Below, in pieces: positions 1 to 10,722 of a stretch of DNA of 64,000 nucleotides. The translations under genes and the position numbers were made by a program. The stretch's first letter is position 1; each line of letters opens with the position of its first letter. The notes under the pieces are model-generated. The model did not search any database and had not been told where the DNA came from. It worked only from the letters and a program-made list of their open reading frames with translations. This DNA is from Aquanectria penicillioides. Taxonomy: Eukaryota > Ascomycota > Sordariomycetes > Hypocreales > Nectriaceae. The stretch is from assembly GCA_003415625.1 (NCBI GenBank), contig PYIU01000011.1, positions 2,395,043 through 2,459,042 of the forward strand, given 5' to 3'.

Positions 1-1
1 C

Positions 2-505
2 CACTTTTCTTCACCCCCAGACGATCTTGGTATCCCGGAGAATTATTTGCCACCGGAGATATTAATGGAAGAAGAGGATGCAATTGGACCAGCCTGTGAT
101 TTATGGGCTCTCGGCTGTACCCTATTCGAGATTAGCAAGCAGATTCCGCTCTTCTATATGATATATGAGACAGAAGAGCTTCTGGCTGAGATGGTTCGAC
201 TCTTTGGTAAGCTTCCGGGGAAGTGGTGGGACAAGTGGGACGCAAAAGAGGAATTTTTTGATGATCAAGGAAAATGGATCAGAATGGAACTCGGGGAAGA
301 GGAGTGGTCCTTGGAACTTCTTCTAAGTATATCAAGGGAAATTGTCCGAGCAGCGGAGGGCTCTAGTGTGAGAAGGCTAAGATTTGATACGCCCGAGACG
401 GAGCAAAAGCTTATAGCTGATCTGTTATATGGCTTGTTTCAATATGACCCTGACAGGCGGATGCGGGTTGAAGAGGTCCTAGAGCACGAATGGTTTAGAC
501 TGTAA
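2..505 (+). CDS. Protein kinase, C-terminal part (SRPK-like), cut by window edge
   Basis: The frame is already open at the left edge, so the N-lobe and catalytic loop lie outside the window. What remains is the end of a Ser/Thr kinase domain. There is a PPEIL block equivalent to the APE motif, then DLWALGCTLFEI (subdomain IX, with the conserved Asp and Gly), and near the end DPDRRMRVEEVLEHEWF, the subdomain XI Arg and the terminal helix. The insert between subdomains IX and XI, with GKLPGKWW, resembles fungal SRPK-type kinases. The protein ends directly after the kinase domain. Substrate and role cannot be read from this fragment. Family call is solid; the SRPK subgroup is inference. Confidence 0.85.
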   Translation, partial: HFSSPPDDLGIPENYLPPEILMEEEDAIGPACDLWALGCTLFEISKQIPLFYMIYETEELLAEMVRLFGKLPGKWWDKWDAKEEFFDDQGKWIRMELGEEEWSLELLLSISREIVRAAEGSSVRRLRFDTPETEQKLIADLLYGLFQYDPDRRMRVEEVLEHEWFRL

Positions 506-1392
506 ATCTCAGTGTTATTAACTTACTCCTTTCTGTCTTAATCATAGTGATTTCTGTTGACCAGGGATCTCCTCATCTTAACGTAGGCGAATAAAGGCAT
601 TGGGGTCGCATGCGTGGGGGTACCATCTCAATTATATGTTAGAAAAGGGCCTGAGAATTACTCGCCAAGCTGCCCAGCTCTCTTTCTGCGCGGGAACTGA
701 ACCTTGAAGCTTTTGATAGTTGCTGTTTGCATCTTTTTTTGTTGGATCATCCTTGTCCCATCAGTTTCTTCACCCGCCGCCGACAAACTGCAATGCTAAG
801 TTTTTCTAGGAGGCGAGGTGCAGGTCATCGGGCATTTTATAAGCATTCAGGTGTTGATCATTATTCGTGATCTTCTCCCGAACCAATAGAACCTTGCTTG
901 AATATTGCCGATCTCTCATAAGTATCTCTAGCGCCTTGGGGATTAGACCGAGATGTTCCAGTGTCTTGTTGGGGCTGGACGTTTGGTGTCGAAGCCTTGG
1001 GTGTAGGAAACCGCGCGCCCTACGAGCTCACTCTCATTTCTAGGGCTATCTGATTAGATCTTCTAAGATCTTCAGTGCGGACAGTTTAAACCATAGAATG
1101 GGAGCTGTCTGTTGTGATTTATTGTTTAGAATAGGCTAGGTCCAGAGCTTGGGGCTGAGGCTCTGCGAATATTATGTGGCTTAGTGGTACAAGCATATCC
1201 TTTACTCATTTTTGATGGTTGGCATATCCTGAGGGTGGAAGGTGGCTTAGAACAGGTTCAATATTGAGTTGGGAACGTTAGGGATCTACGCCCCATTGAG
1301 CAGAAGGCTCATCGCTCGCTTGTTGACAAGATTTGTATATTCCAGTGTCTGGGGAGTGAGCCCAACACTATTGACAGAATATAATATAGCTT
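506..1392. other. Intergenic, no gene seen
   Basis: About 0.9 kb of ordinary base composition between the kinase and the retrotransposon. Short open frames here (for example 1309-1512 minus) run into the LTR and show no recognisable protein. The last five bases, AGCTT at 1388-1392, are the left copy of the transposon target-site duplication. Confidence 0.6.
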
Positions 1393-1651
1393 TGTAAACA
1401 ATATACAGGCACGCGCAGGGACGGTCACAGCGGGCGACATGCGCAACGGGTCGGTCCAGATCAATTGGGATTCATAAGGAGCAGCTAAATAGTAGTCGTA
1501 GAATGCAGTCACCTATTTACAGTGCAGGGATTCCCTTATGAGGATATATAGCCTTAAGACCTAAGCCTATAAGGCCCCTAAGGTCGGCTTGTGGCCGGCC
1601 GCTATATCTATAGCGGCAACTACCTTTGCCCGGCCGCTATATCCATTAATA
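1393..1651 (-). repeat. LTR (3' LTR in element sense)
   Basis: 259 bp, pairing with 6640-6898 at a constant offset of 5247 bp. On the minus strand it starts TATTAATG (mutated from TGTTGACA) and ends TGTTTACA. Almost all differences from its partner are C/T or G/A transitions. The half next to unique flanking DNA (about 1393-1500) keeps more C and G than its partner; the half facing the element interior has lost more. Confidence 0.93.
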
Positions 1652-4600
1652 CTCCCTTTAAGCCTAACTAAGGGCTTGTCCCTAGGTGCTATTGTAAGGC
1701 TATCCCAACCTTCCTTATATATATATTCCTTATGTGATTGTAGAGTTATTCTTTTCTTATTGCTAGGGCAATTATTTGCTTAAGTAGGACTTCCTTACTG
1801 TAGCTAAGGGCATTGCTATAAGCTCTTATAGGCACTATTTGTGCTTATTTTAGTGTTTTTAGTATAGCACCTCTTTTAATTTTAGCTTTAATCCTAAGGC
1901 ATTAATAAAAGAGTAGTATAATAGGCCTATTAGTAGCTTTATAAGTATATTAGTAATGTTTTTAGTAGAAGGAATATATTATAGTTTAATTATGCTATTT
2001 TTAATAGCCTCTTTTATAAAATAATACTATACTTAAATATACTTTATATAGGTATAGAATTTAAGGTTATATACTAGCTTTATAGTACTTTAGTTATCTA
2101 TAAAGATTACTATTAAGGCAGTTAATAGGCTATTAAGTTTCTTTATAAAGCTCTTTATTTATATAACTTATAATATTGCCTTTACTAATATATAGTATTT
2201 AGCTTCTATTAAGGACTTTACTATAGTCTTTTAATACTTACTAAACTATACAATTAGGCCTCTATTTATAAGAAATATATATTTTTTAATTAATTATACT
2301 ATCTTTAGGCAGCTAGTATAGTTAGAGTTATAATAGCTATAAAGATTAAATGGATTGCTATATAATTCTTCCTTAAGGCAGTAATAATAGATAGAGTAAT
2401 TAAAGCTCCCTTTAATATATTACAGCATCCTTCTTATAGCCTTAAGTTATTACTTACTTAAGCTATTTAGAAAGTATACCTAAAGACTATATATAAAGGC
2501 TAGATTAAGCTAGCTTTACTATAAAAAATAGTTAACTTTTCCTATTATTAATATATATTCTTTATTAATAGCCTTTATATTAGGGATATTAATTGCTTTA
2601 GCTAAATAATAGGTTTCTATTTCTATTAGTATATTTATAGCTTTATAGTTAGGATATTTAAATTGCTTAAGGATGCTTATTGTATAGTCTTTTTATAATA
2701 GTATAAGCGATTTATCTTTTTTTACTATAATAGCTATATTTAAAAAGAGCTTAAGAAATTTAAATAATTTTATCTTTACTTTTTATATAAGTTTATTAAT
2801 AAAGGTATTTACATTTTTATTATTATTAGTAATTATAAGTATATTATTTATATATATAGCTATAATAATTTTCTTTATTTAGTTTATATAGACTATAGTA
2901 TTGCTTTATAGCCTTTTAAGGCCTAACTTATTAAGTATCTTCCTTAATTTCTTTTGCTATTATTAGGCACTTTACTTAAGGCTATATAAAGCTATAAGCA
3001 ACTATATAATGTATTTAATGCTTTATTTATAGCTTACTTTTTTAGCTAAGTGTTTATACTTTAGATCCTTAAAAAACTTATTAAATAGAGGGAAGATTAT
3101 AATATAGATATCTTCTTTTAGCTTTTTATTTAGGTATACTATAATTATATTGTTTTATAATAGCTTCTTTTTAATCTATATAGTATAAGTAAGTAGTATC
3201 CTTTAGGAGTTAGCTCTTATAGTTAAGAAAAAGGTCTTTTAATAATTAATGCCTTTTTTTTGCATAAAGCTATATGCTATAAGTTAAGCTTTATATATAA
3301 CTATTATATTGTTTTTATCTCTTTTATATTGATTTATCTATTTTGCTATAAATAGTCTTTTGCCTTTTGGCAATTCCCTTTTTAGGATAAATTTAAATAT
3401 GCCTTTATTAATAAGGGTATAAATCTTCTTAAAGAATGCCTTTTTCTAAAGGTTAGTATTTAGCCAATTAAGGGCATTATAGACTATAGTTAGGTTAGTA
3501 TTAATATAGGCAGCTAAAATCTACTTTTTTATAGCTATTATTAGCATTATAAGGTATCTTTTAGAGTTATTAAATGCTCCCTTTAGCTATAATTAAATAA
3601 TCTCTTTACCTTTTGCTATAGGCAGTGAAATGGGCTTATAGAATACTATATGCATTATTATAATGACTTTTTTTATCTTAGGGTTTTAAATTCTATATGC
3701 TTTAGTTCTTTAGAATTCTATAAGGATTCCTTTTTAATTATAAAACAGTATTTTTTTAAATTTATTGCACTTTTTCTATTTAATATAAATAAATGCCTTT
3801 AATTCTAAAATCTATAGATACTTAATGCTTAATATATATTCCTTTTTTAGGATTAGATTTATAAAGTAAACTTTATAAAAGGTCTTTTAGTTTAGTGACT
3901 TTATTGCTATAATATTAGTAATGTATATAACTATAAGGATAATCTTTCTCTATAGCTTAAAAGGAATATTTATTGCTATTATTATACTTTTTGCCTTCTT
4001 TTAGATTGTATAATTTGCCTATTTAATAAAGCTATTCTATTTATAGCTATATAGCAGTATAATAATTATAGGGATCTCTATTTTTAAGAGGAGTTTATTA
4101 ACCTTTTTATTAATAAATTTATAGCTATTATTAAACTATATCTTTTAGGGCAGACTATAGGCTATAATAGTTTTAAATATTAAAAGATCTTCTTTTATTA
4201 AGGTAATAATATTGCTTTTCTTCTTAAGTAAATTACTATAAAAGTAATAGCTTTTATTATTAATTATAAGCTTAAGATACCTTTTTCTATTATATATATA
4301 TAGATTTAGCTCTATAAGGTCTATATAGAGGAGGTTAAATATATAGTCTACTCTCTTTTATAGTATCTTTAGTAAGAACCTTATGCTTTTAGTAAGCTTA
4401 TAGTCTTTATAGGGTGTATTAAGTAGTTTATAATTATTAAGCCTACCTTTTATAATCTTAAAGGTATAGTTAAGGGCTTTTTGACCTATATAAATAAGTC
4501 TTTAGTGCTATATTCTTGCTTTAGACTGTTCTATCTATATTAGCATTATCTTAAAAGTAAAGTAATGGCTTATTATGCTTTTTATTGCTTTAAGTAAAAA

Positions 4601-6639
4601 CCTTTAGTTAGGAATATTAAGGGTTATAAAGATTTTACTATTGCTATTAAAGATTTTATTCTTAATTATATAACTGCTAGAGAAATAGATTTTTTTACTG
4701 AAGATTATATTTAGTAGGAAATCTTTAATAAGGACTGTATCTTTAAGTATTATGGTTTTTATTCTCTTTCTTTTTATGAATAGTGTAACTATTGCTATTC
4801 TTATAGCTATAGGGTATATAGTGCCTCTGCCTATAAAAATTAGTATTGTTTTATTAAGTTTATATTATTTATCTTTTTTAAACTATTTAAAGTTATTAAT
4901 AGTATATATATTAGCTTTTAAGTTTTAAAGCTAGCAGTCTTTTTAATTAATAAGGCCTAATTCTATAGATATTAAAATAGTAATAAAGTTACTATTTCCT
5001 TTAGCCTTTAATATAGTATTATTATTAATATTAGGGGGACTATATAACTGCTATTTTAGTAGGCTAAAAATCATTACTATAGCTACCTTTTCTACTAATA
5101 ACCTTATAAAAGCATTACTAAAGAACTTTCTTGCCTTTAAGCCTTTACAGTATATAAAAATGGCATTATTATTATTATTAGAGTTATCTTTAGCTTTCTT
5201 TACATTCTTAGCACTTTACTTACTTAATTTTATATATAGGGCAGTCTTTTTAGTCTTTTTAGCGGTTTTATTATTATTATCTTTTTTCTTTAACCTTTTA
5301 TTTTTGCTGCCTTTACTTTCCTTCTATAAAGATAGGCAGTTTTTTGTAATATAACCTTTTTAATTATAGTTAAAGCATTTACTGCTTTTAGAATCTTTTT
5401 TACAATTATCCTTTTTATTTAATTAAGCATTTATTTATATGCCTTTCTTACTGCTAAAGTCTTTACTCTTCTTTTAGGAAGTCTATAGACTTTTAGCTTT
5501 ATTAATAAGGTCTTTTTGCATTTTATAAATAGATTAGTATTTCCCCTTTTGCTTATAGTTGCATTAAAGTGCATTTTACTTAAAAAAGACCTTTTTAATA
5601 CTATCTATAAACCTTATCTTTTTTTAGTATTTAAGGAGCTTATTGCTAGCTTTAATAATACTATTTATAATGCAGTAAAAGTTATTAATATAACTTTAGA
5701 CCCCTTATAGTTTCTTTAGAGTTAAAGACTTTAATTTTTAATAGAGATTGGCTAAGCTTTACTAAAACTTTATATTATTATACCTTTTTATTAATAGCTT
5801 AATGGCCTTTATACTAATCTTTACTAAAGATAATAATAGCTTTAATTTTTATAAAATTGCTATTTCTATAATGGCAATTAAATGCATTTCTTTTAAATAT
5901 AAGATCTTAATCTCTTTATACTATTTAATAGTAATTATAGTATAAAAGAGATATCTTTTTTAGGCAGCTTAATTCTTTAATCCCTTAAGTATATTATCTC
6001 CTTTTATCTTAAAGTTAAAACTAATAAAATCCTTAATTTTAATTAATTATAAGTTTATAATCTTCTTTTTGCTTAAAGTAGGCTTTATTAATATCTCTTT
6101 ATTCCTTAAGAAACTAAATATTTTATTTAAAGCTCTTAAGGGCTCCCTTAAGGTATAAAAAAATTAGCTTCCTTAATATTTAAAGCTTTTATTTTTATTA
6201 TCTTTTACTTTAGATTTTAATTTATCTTTAGGCTATATTTTATATTTAGTCTTTAATTTATTTTTAGTCTTTTAATTAAAGTGCTTTTATAGCTTTTATA
6301 TTTACTATATTATCTTTATTATTTACTATATTATAATGCTTAGATTTAATTAAGTTTCCTATAGGTCCCTTTTAATAGGCTTTATTAATCTTTTAAGGGA
6401 GGGTAAAAGATCCTTAAGATTATCTTCTCCTTTAGTAGGATCTTCTTTATTATTAGTCTATTTAATTACTTTAATAGTAGAGATTGGCTTTAGGGCCAGC
6501 TTTAAAGCCATTACTTAAGTCTTAAGACCTTAACTAATTGATATTACAAGCGCTAACTTTAAGGGATAAACTTTAGGTTAGTTTAAACCTTTTAAATAGC
6601 TATAATTTCTTCTTAAATTAAAGCTTTAGGCTTATAATC

Positions 6640-6898
6640 TATAAACAATATATAGGCATGCATAGGGACAGTTATAGCAGGCAATATATGCAATGGGTCA
6701 GTCTAGATCAATTAGGATTTATAAGGAGCAGCTAGATAGTGGTCGCAAAATGCAATCACCTATTTACAGTGCAGGGATTCCCTTATAAGGATATGTGGCC
6801 TCAAGACCTAGGCCCATAAGGCCCCCAAGGTCGGCTTGTGGCCGGCCGCTATGTCTATAGCGGCGACCACCTTCGCCTGGCCGCTATATCTGTCAACA
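6640..6898 (-). repeat. LTR (5' LTR in element sense)
   Basis: Partner of 1393-1651. It keeps the intact minus-strand start TGTTGACA at 6898 and ends TGTTTATA, where the canonical CA end has become TA. Here the outer half (about 6787-6898) is the better preserved, the mirror image of the other LTR. Confidence 0.93.
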
Positions 6899-7853
6899 AG
6901 CTTATATTGCGAGCGCTATTGCAGAAGTTCTTAAAAATTAAGAATCATTTATACTGTAAAATCAATTACAAATACTAGCTGTTTGACGCTGATAAAAACC
7001 TCACAGTTCGTAGTGAAGTACTTTCGGACTTGATTACCCTAGACTACATGGTTTGGCTGGAGAAGCATCGTGACAACGAACACTAGAAGATACGAAGCAT
7101 CTCATTCAACGATATGATACATTACACAACTTCAAACTGATTTATCGGGTAACTGGTCTACGCATAGTTCGTATCGCCTCGTGCTGGTAATCGTTCTTGG
7201 AAGTTCATTGTCCGTTCCTTACGCGTATCGTGCTTCCGGACGCAGGCCGTGGCAACCTGAGCAGGCAGCGTAATCACGAATTTCTCTCTGGCCAGAGCAG
7301 ATCCACTATGAAAACTAAGATGACAAGAAATGTAACGTTCAGGGGGTCCTCGGCCAACATACAGCCGGAATGAAACATGAGCACTGGACGATCCCCGCGA
7401 ACGGGCCGTTTAGTGCCTCTAGCATCGAGGTCTAACCGTTGAAGTTATTTCCTTGCCCGCGTTTCAGGATTCCGTTACCACATTGAGGTGCATGAATCAA
7501 GTAGAAGGCATCTCTGGATCTTCGTTTGACTCGAGCTCCTCACCCGGAACTCACTCTCGCCCTTCCACGTGTCTTGACTCCTTGACCGTCGTATCAAGCA
7601 CCAACAAAAATCCTGTTTCCTAGACTCTTTTTGCTGTGCCGTGTTGATCCGTGCCCTTAGCTCTAGTGGTCGACGTTACAAGCCTCGGCCTTGTAGCTTC
7701 ATCTGGTGTAGGTCCTGCAGCGAATGTGGAGCGCTCAGCGTCATGCCCCAGACTCCACCAGATGACCCATCTTGGCGCGAACAGCTCTTATGCATCGCGG
7801 TCCCAAGATTGCGGTCGCAATTGAATTTTCTATCTCTTCTCCCAGTAGTCAAC
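6899..7853. other. Intergenic, upstream of the P450
   Basis: Opens with the right-hand AGCTT target duplication (6899-6903). The rest has normal composition and no supported gene. The last few hundred bases should hold the promoter of the P450 starting at 7854; an open frame runs in from 7641 in the P450 frame, but the conserved N-terminal anchor starts at the 7854 ATG. Confidence 0.5.
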
Positions 7854-9628
7854 ATGTCAACGGCTGACACGTCGTCGGTTTTGACGCTACGAAATGTGCT
7901 AGGCCTTGCTGCCGTATGGCTGCTTTACCAGCTTCTCCAGGCTCTATATAACATCTCTCCTCTACACCCTCTGAGCCACATCCCTGGGCCAAAGCTATCA
8001 GCTGCCACGTATCTGCCCGAGTTTTACCATGATACAATCCGATTCGGCCGTTACACCACGGAGATTCGCCTCATGCACGAAAAATATGGTGAGTGAAAAC
8101 ATTTTGGCTAGCAGAGAAGACATATCTGACTTTTTAGGACCTATTGTTCGCATCAACCCTGGTGAGGTGCACTGCAGCGATGTCAACTTTGCCGAGGAGA
8201 TCTACGCCGTGAGCGGGCGCAAGCGAGACAAGCCAGTCCATCAAATCAATGGATCAGCGTAAAAAACTGCTATTGAGATTCTGATCAGGGATTGGCCACT
8301 GACTTTCTCGCATAGCTTGGGTGAATCTGGGTTTGGAACCGTTGACCATGATCTGCACCGTGTGCGACGAGTTCCTCTCGCCAAGTTCTTCTCTCGTGGC
8401 ATGATTGCGCGGCTTGAGAGCGAAATCCACGCTTTAGTCCAGAAGCTTTGCGACAAACTATTGGCCCAGTCGGGCAAGAAGGAGCCTTTTGATGTGACCA
8501 TGGCTTACAGCTGCTTCACCTCTGATGCCATCTCTGGATACTGCTTTGGTGAAAGCTTTGGTTTCCTCACTCAAGAAGGATGGTATCCAAACTTTCGTGA
8601 GCCTACTGCGTCCATCTTGAGGCCAGTCTTCATCTTCCGGTTCTTCCCCTGGACTAAATCTCTCACCGTACTTGGAGAGTGGTACGTATTTGAGCCAACC
8701 GGAATGAAATATATTACTGATGATTGCTAGGTTGATTAACTATCTGCCTGAGGATATCGCCTTGCTCATCCAAACGCTGAAGATTGACATCCCCAACAAG
8801 GTCAAGAAGACCAAGTCTGATCTGGATGCTGGCATCAAGCATGAGCGCCCTACGGTGTTCGGAACTCTCCTGGGATCGGATCTAGGGTTGCTTGAGAAGC
8901 AACCACAGCGTTTAGCAGATGAGGCCACAGCTGTCGTGGGCGCCGGAACCGAGACTACTAGCTGGGCTTTGTCTGTCATGACGTATTACTTGTTGACGAA
9001 GCCAGAACTCCTCGAAAAGCTTAAGAAGGAGCTAAACGAGATTGTGGACGATCCAAAGCAGCTCCCGCCTTGGACAACTCTGGAGAAGCTGCCTTACCTC
9101 AGTGCTGTCCTGCAAGAGGGCCTGCGCCTTTCCTACGGTGTTTCAGCTCGCACTGCTCGTATTCCGACTGAGGAGAACCTTATCTACCGTGGAGAGTTTA
9201 ACAAGAAGCCAGTGGAGTATGTGATTCCCCGTGGATATGCCATTGGCATGTCGGCAGTCATCACACACCACGACGAAAGTGTGTTCCCTGACTCGTACGA
9301 ATTCATCCCCGAACGGTGGCTGGATGAGAACAACCAGCGTAGAAAGGATGTTGACCGTGGCATGCTCGCCTTTTCAAAGGGTAGCAGATCTTGCCTGGGA
9401 ATGAAGTAAGTCAACGCTATACGGCAATATGAAGATCTGAGTTGCTAACAGTTGACTTGTAGTTTGGCGTTGTGCGAGCTCAACTTGTGTCTCACTGGCC
9501 TTGTTCTTCGCGTACTGCCCCATATGACCTTATTTAACACCGTGGGTGAGGATGTCGCATACGACCACGACATGTTTGTTCCATGTGCCAAAGATGGCAC
9601 AAACGGCGTTCGTGTCAAAATGGTATAA
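7854..9628 (+). CDS. Cytochrome P450 monooxygenase
   Basis: Five exons join in frame to 520 residues: 7854-8088, 8138-8258, 8316-8681, 8731-9405, 9463-9628; introns of 49, 57, 49 and 57 nt have GT and AG ends. A hydrophobic anchor lies at about residues 12-32, followed by HIPGPKL. The I-helix oxygen-binding motif AGTETT is near residue 309, the K-helix ExxR (EGLR) near 367, and the heme loop [12 protein letters not shown] with its Cys ligand near 454. All are intact, so this should be an active membrane-bound oxygenase. The region around HDLHRVRR and the overall pattern resemble fungal P450s annotated as trichodiene oxygenase-like; that subgroup and the substrate are inference. It is convergent with the dehydrogenase at 9958-10722, a possible partner. 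Confidence 0.93.
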
Positions 9629-9957
9629 TATGATAGTGTGAGAACGCTCGTTTTCTGGTATATTGGCTTTGGTGTCGGGGCCAGAACTCATTTGCATGCA
9701 TGCGACACTGGCGTTACAATGTTGCAAAGAATCGTAAATGAAGAGGCCGAGCGATTAACAATATGGGTATATATGAATTGATAGACTGGATGGGACGCTT
9801 CGGAAACGATGCATAGACACAGAAATCCTCATGGCACACATCAATCTCGCCATGTGCCGATTCCTCATTTTTGGTAGTTACTTATTTTTATCAAGATGAA
9901 TGTGAGTCTGGATTGATTTAAAAACGTTGCTGTACTTCAAACTTCCACCTACAACCT
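9629..9957. other. Convergent 3' intergenic region
   Basis: Shared downstream region of the P450 and the dehydrogenase, which end toward each other. No gene or clear terminator motif was picked out. Confidence 0.5.
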
Positions 9958-10722
9958 TCAAAATGGTTCTTGGGCTGGTCTCATGTCCAACTCATGCACC
10001 CAGAGCGAGGTCGGTTGTTGAGAAAGCCAGAGATACAACTGTCCAACATCCTCTCCCTTCATTTTTTTTCCAGTCTGGGTGTCTTGGTTGTCCTCGTCAA
10101 TAATGCCCCCGTTGGCAATAGCGTGCACACATTGGACTCCAAATTTGCTGTGCTCCTTGGCAATTGCCTGAGCGACCATTCTGGCGGCAGCGCGCGTTGC
10201 ACCATACGCGGAATACCCCGTGTTTGTGCGCATCGCCCCAAGTGTTCCTGTGAAAATGATGGTTCCCTTCTTGGCTCGATTCGTGTCGGAGAGCAAAGTT
10301 TGGCCTCCGTTTTGTGCATAAATCATCTTCAGTGCCTCCTGGGCAAACACAAAGGAGCCCGTCGTGTATGTTTGCAAGCTATCGCCAAAGGCTTCTGCTG
10401 TCTGATCTAAGAAAGGCGTCTTGTTGGCATGCTTTACGTGATATATGGCGAGTTTCAACTTCAAGCCAGAGAAGCCAGGATGATTAGCAATGTCTGCGAA
10501 GGTGCGCCGAAGATTGTCGGGTTGCGTGTCCGTCGGGAATGCTTGGAGGATGCCGCCGGAGCTTTGCTGTAAGCCGGCACACAAAGATTTGAGATTTTCA
10601 GCATTTCGGGCTAGAAGAGCGACTGCAAGATTGCCCTGCTTTGGGTCAGCTAAGACACGGGCGATCCCAGCTCCGGATGTTGGGCCGGCGCCGATGAGGA
10701 TTGCTAGACCGCTTGGTGCCAT
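9958..10722 (-). CDS. Short-chain dehydrogenase/reductase (SDR), atypical active site
   Basis: A single-exon 254-residue protein of normal SDR length. The N-terminus has the Rossmann cofactor motif GAGPTSGAGIA at about residues 12-22. A conserved Ser lies in the strand ending IIFTGTLGA, and the Tyr region reads YSAYGATRAA near residue 170. The usual YxxxK has Arg where the catalytic Lys is expected. Some fungal SDR-like proteins share this, but it makes oxidoreductase activity less certain. The NNAG structural motif is also not recognisable. The gene runs toward the P450 with a 329-bp gap; a shared pathway is plausible but unproven. Start chosen at the ATG just before the Rossmann strand. Confidence 0.88.
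   Translation of the reverse strand: MAPSGLAILIGAGPTSGAGIARVLADPKQGNLAVALLARNAENLKSLCAGLQQSSGGILQAFPTDTQPDNLRRTFADIANHPGFSGLKLKLAIYHVKHANKTPFLDQTAEAFGDSLQTYTTGSFVFAQEALKMIYAQNGGQTLLSDTNRAKKGTIIFTGTLGAMRTNTGYSAYGATRAAARMVAQAIAKEHSKFGVQCVHAIANGGIIDEDNQDTQTGKKMKGEDVGQLYLWLSQQPTSLWVHELDMRPAQEPF

Larger units (their letters stand above)
1393..6898 (-). mobile_element. RIP-degraded Ty1/copia LTR retrotransposon (5.5 kb)
   Basis: A complete element boundary is visible: two 259-bp LTRs (1393-1651, 6640-6898) aligning without gaps, and a perfect AGCTT duplication at 1388-1392 and 6899-6903. The element reads on the minus strand. Relics support copia: a CCHC zinc knuckle (minus, 5377-5336) with one Cys and the His changed to Tyr, and the reverse transcriptase YVDD box near 2862-2836 now reading YINN. 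Both changes are what G-to-A mutation gives. A purine tract (TAAAGGGAG, minus) adjoins the downstream LTR at about 1652-1660. A sequence resembling GGTTATGAGCCC, complementary to the initiator tRNA anticodon arm, follows the upstream LTR at about 6639-6628. The interior is extremely AT-rich, full of TpA and stops; no frame survives. The short open frames near 5160-5710 are noise. Confidence 0.93.

Noticed and set aside
1321..1328. TGTTGACA at 1321 as the left end of the retrotransposon, mirroring TGTCAACA at 6891
   Set aside because: The LTR alignment and the AGCTT duplication both place the boundary at 1393; 1321-1392 has no match at the corresponding right-hand position.
5160..5710. Two hydrophobic 64-codon open frames on the plus strand
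   Set aside because: They lie inside the RIP-damaged copia element, antisense to its gag region. Their Leu/Phe-rich content is just T-rich sequence.
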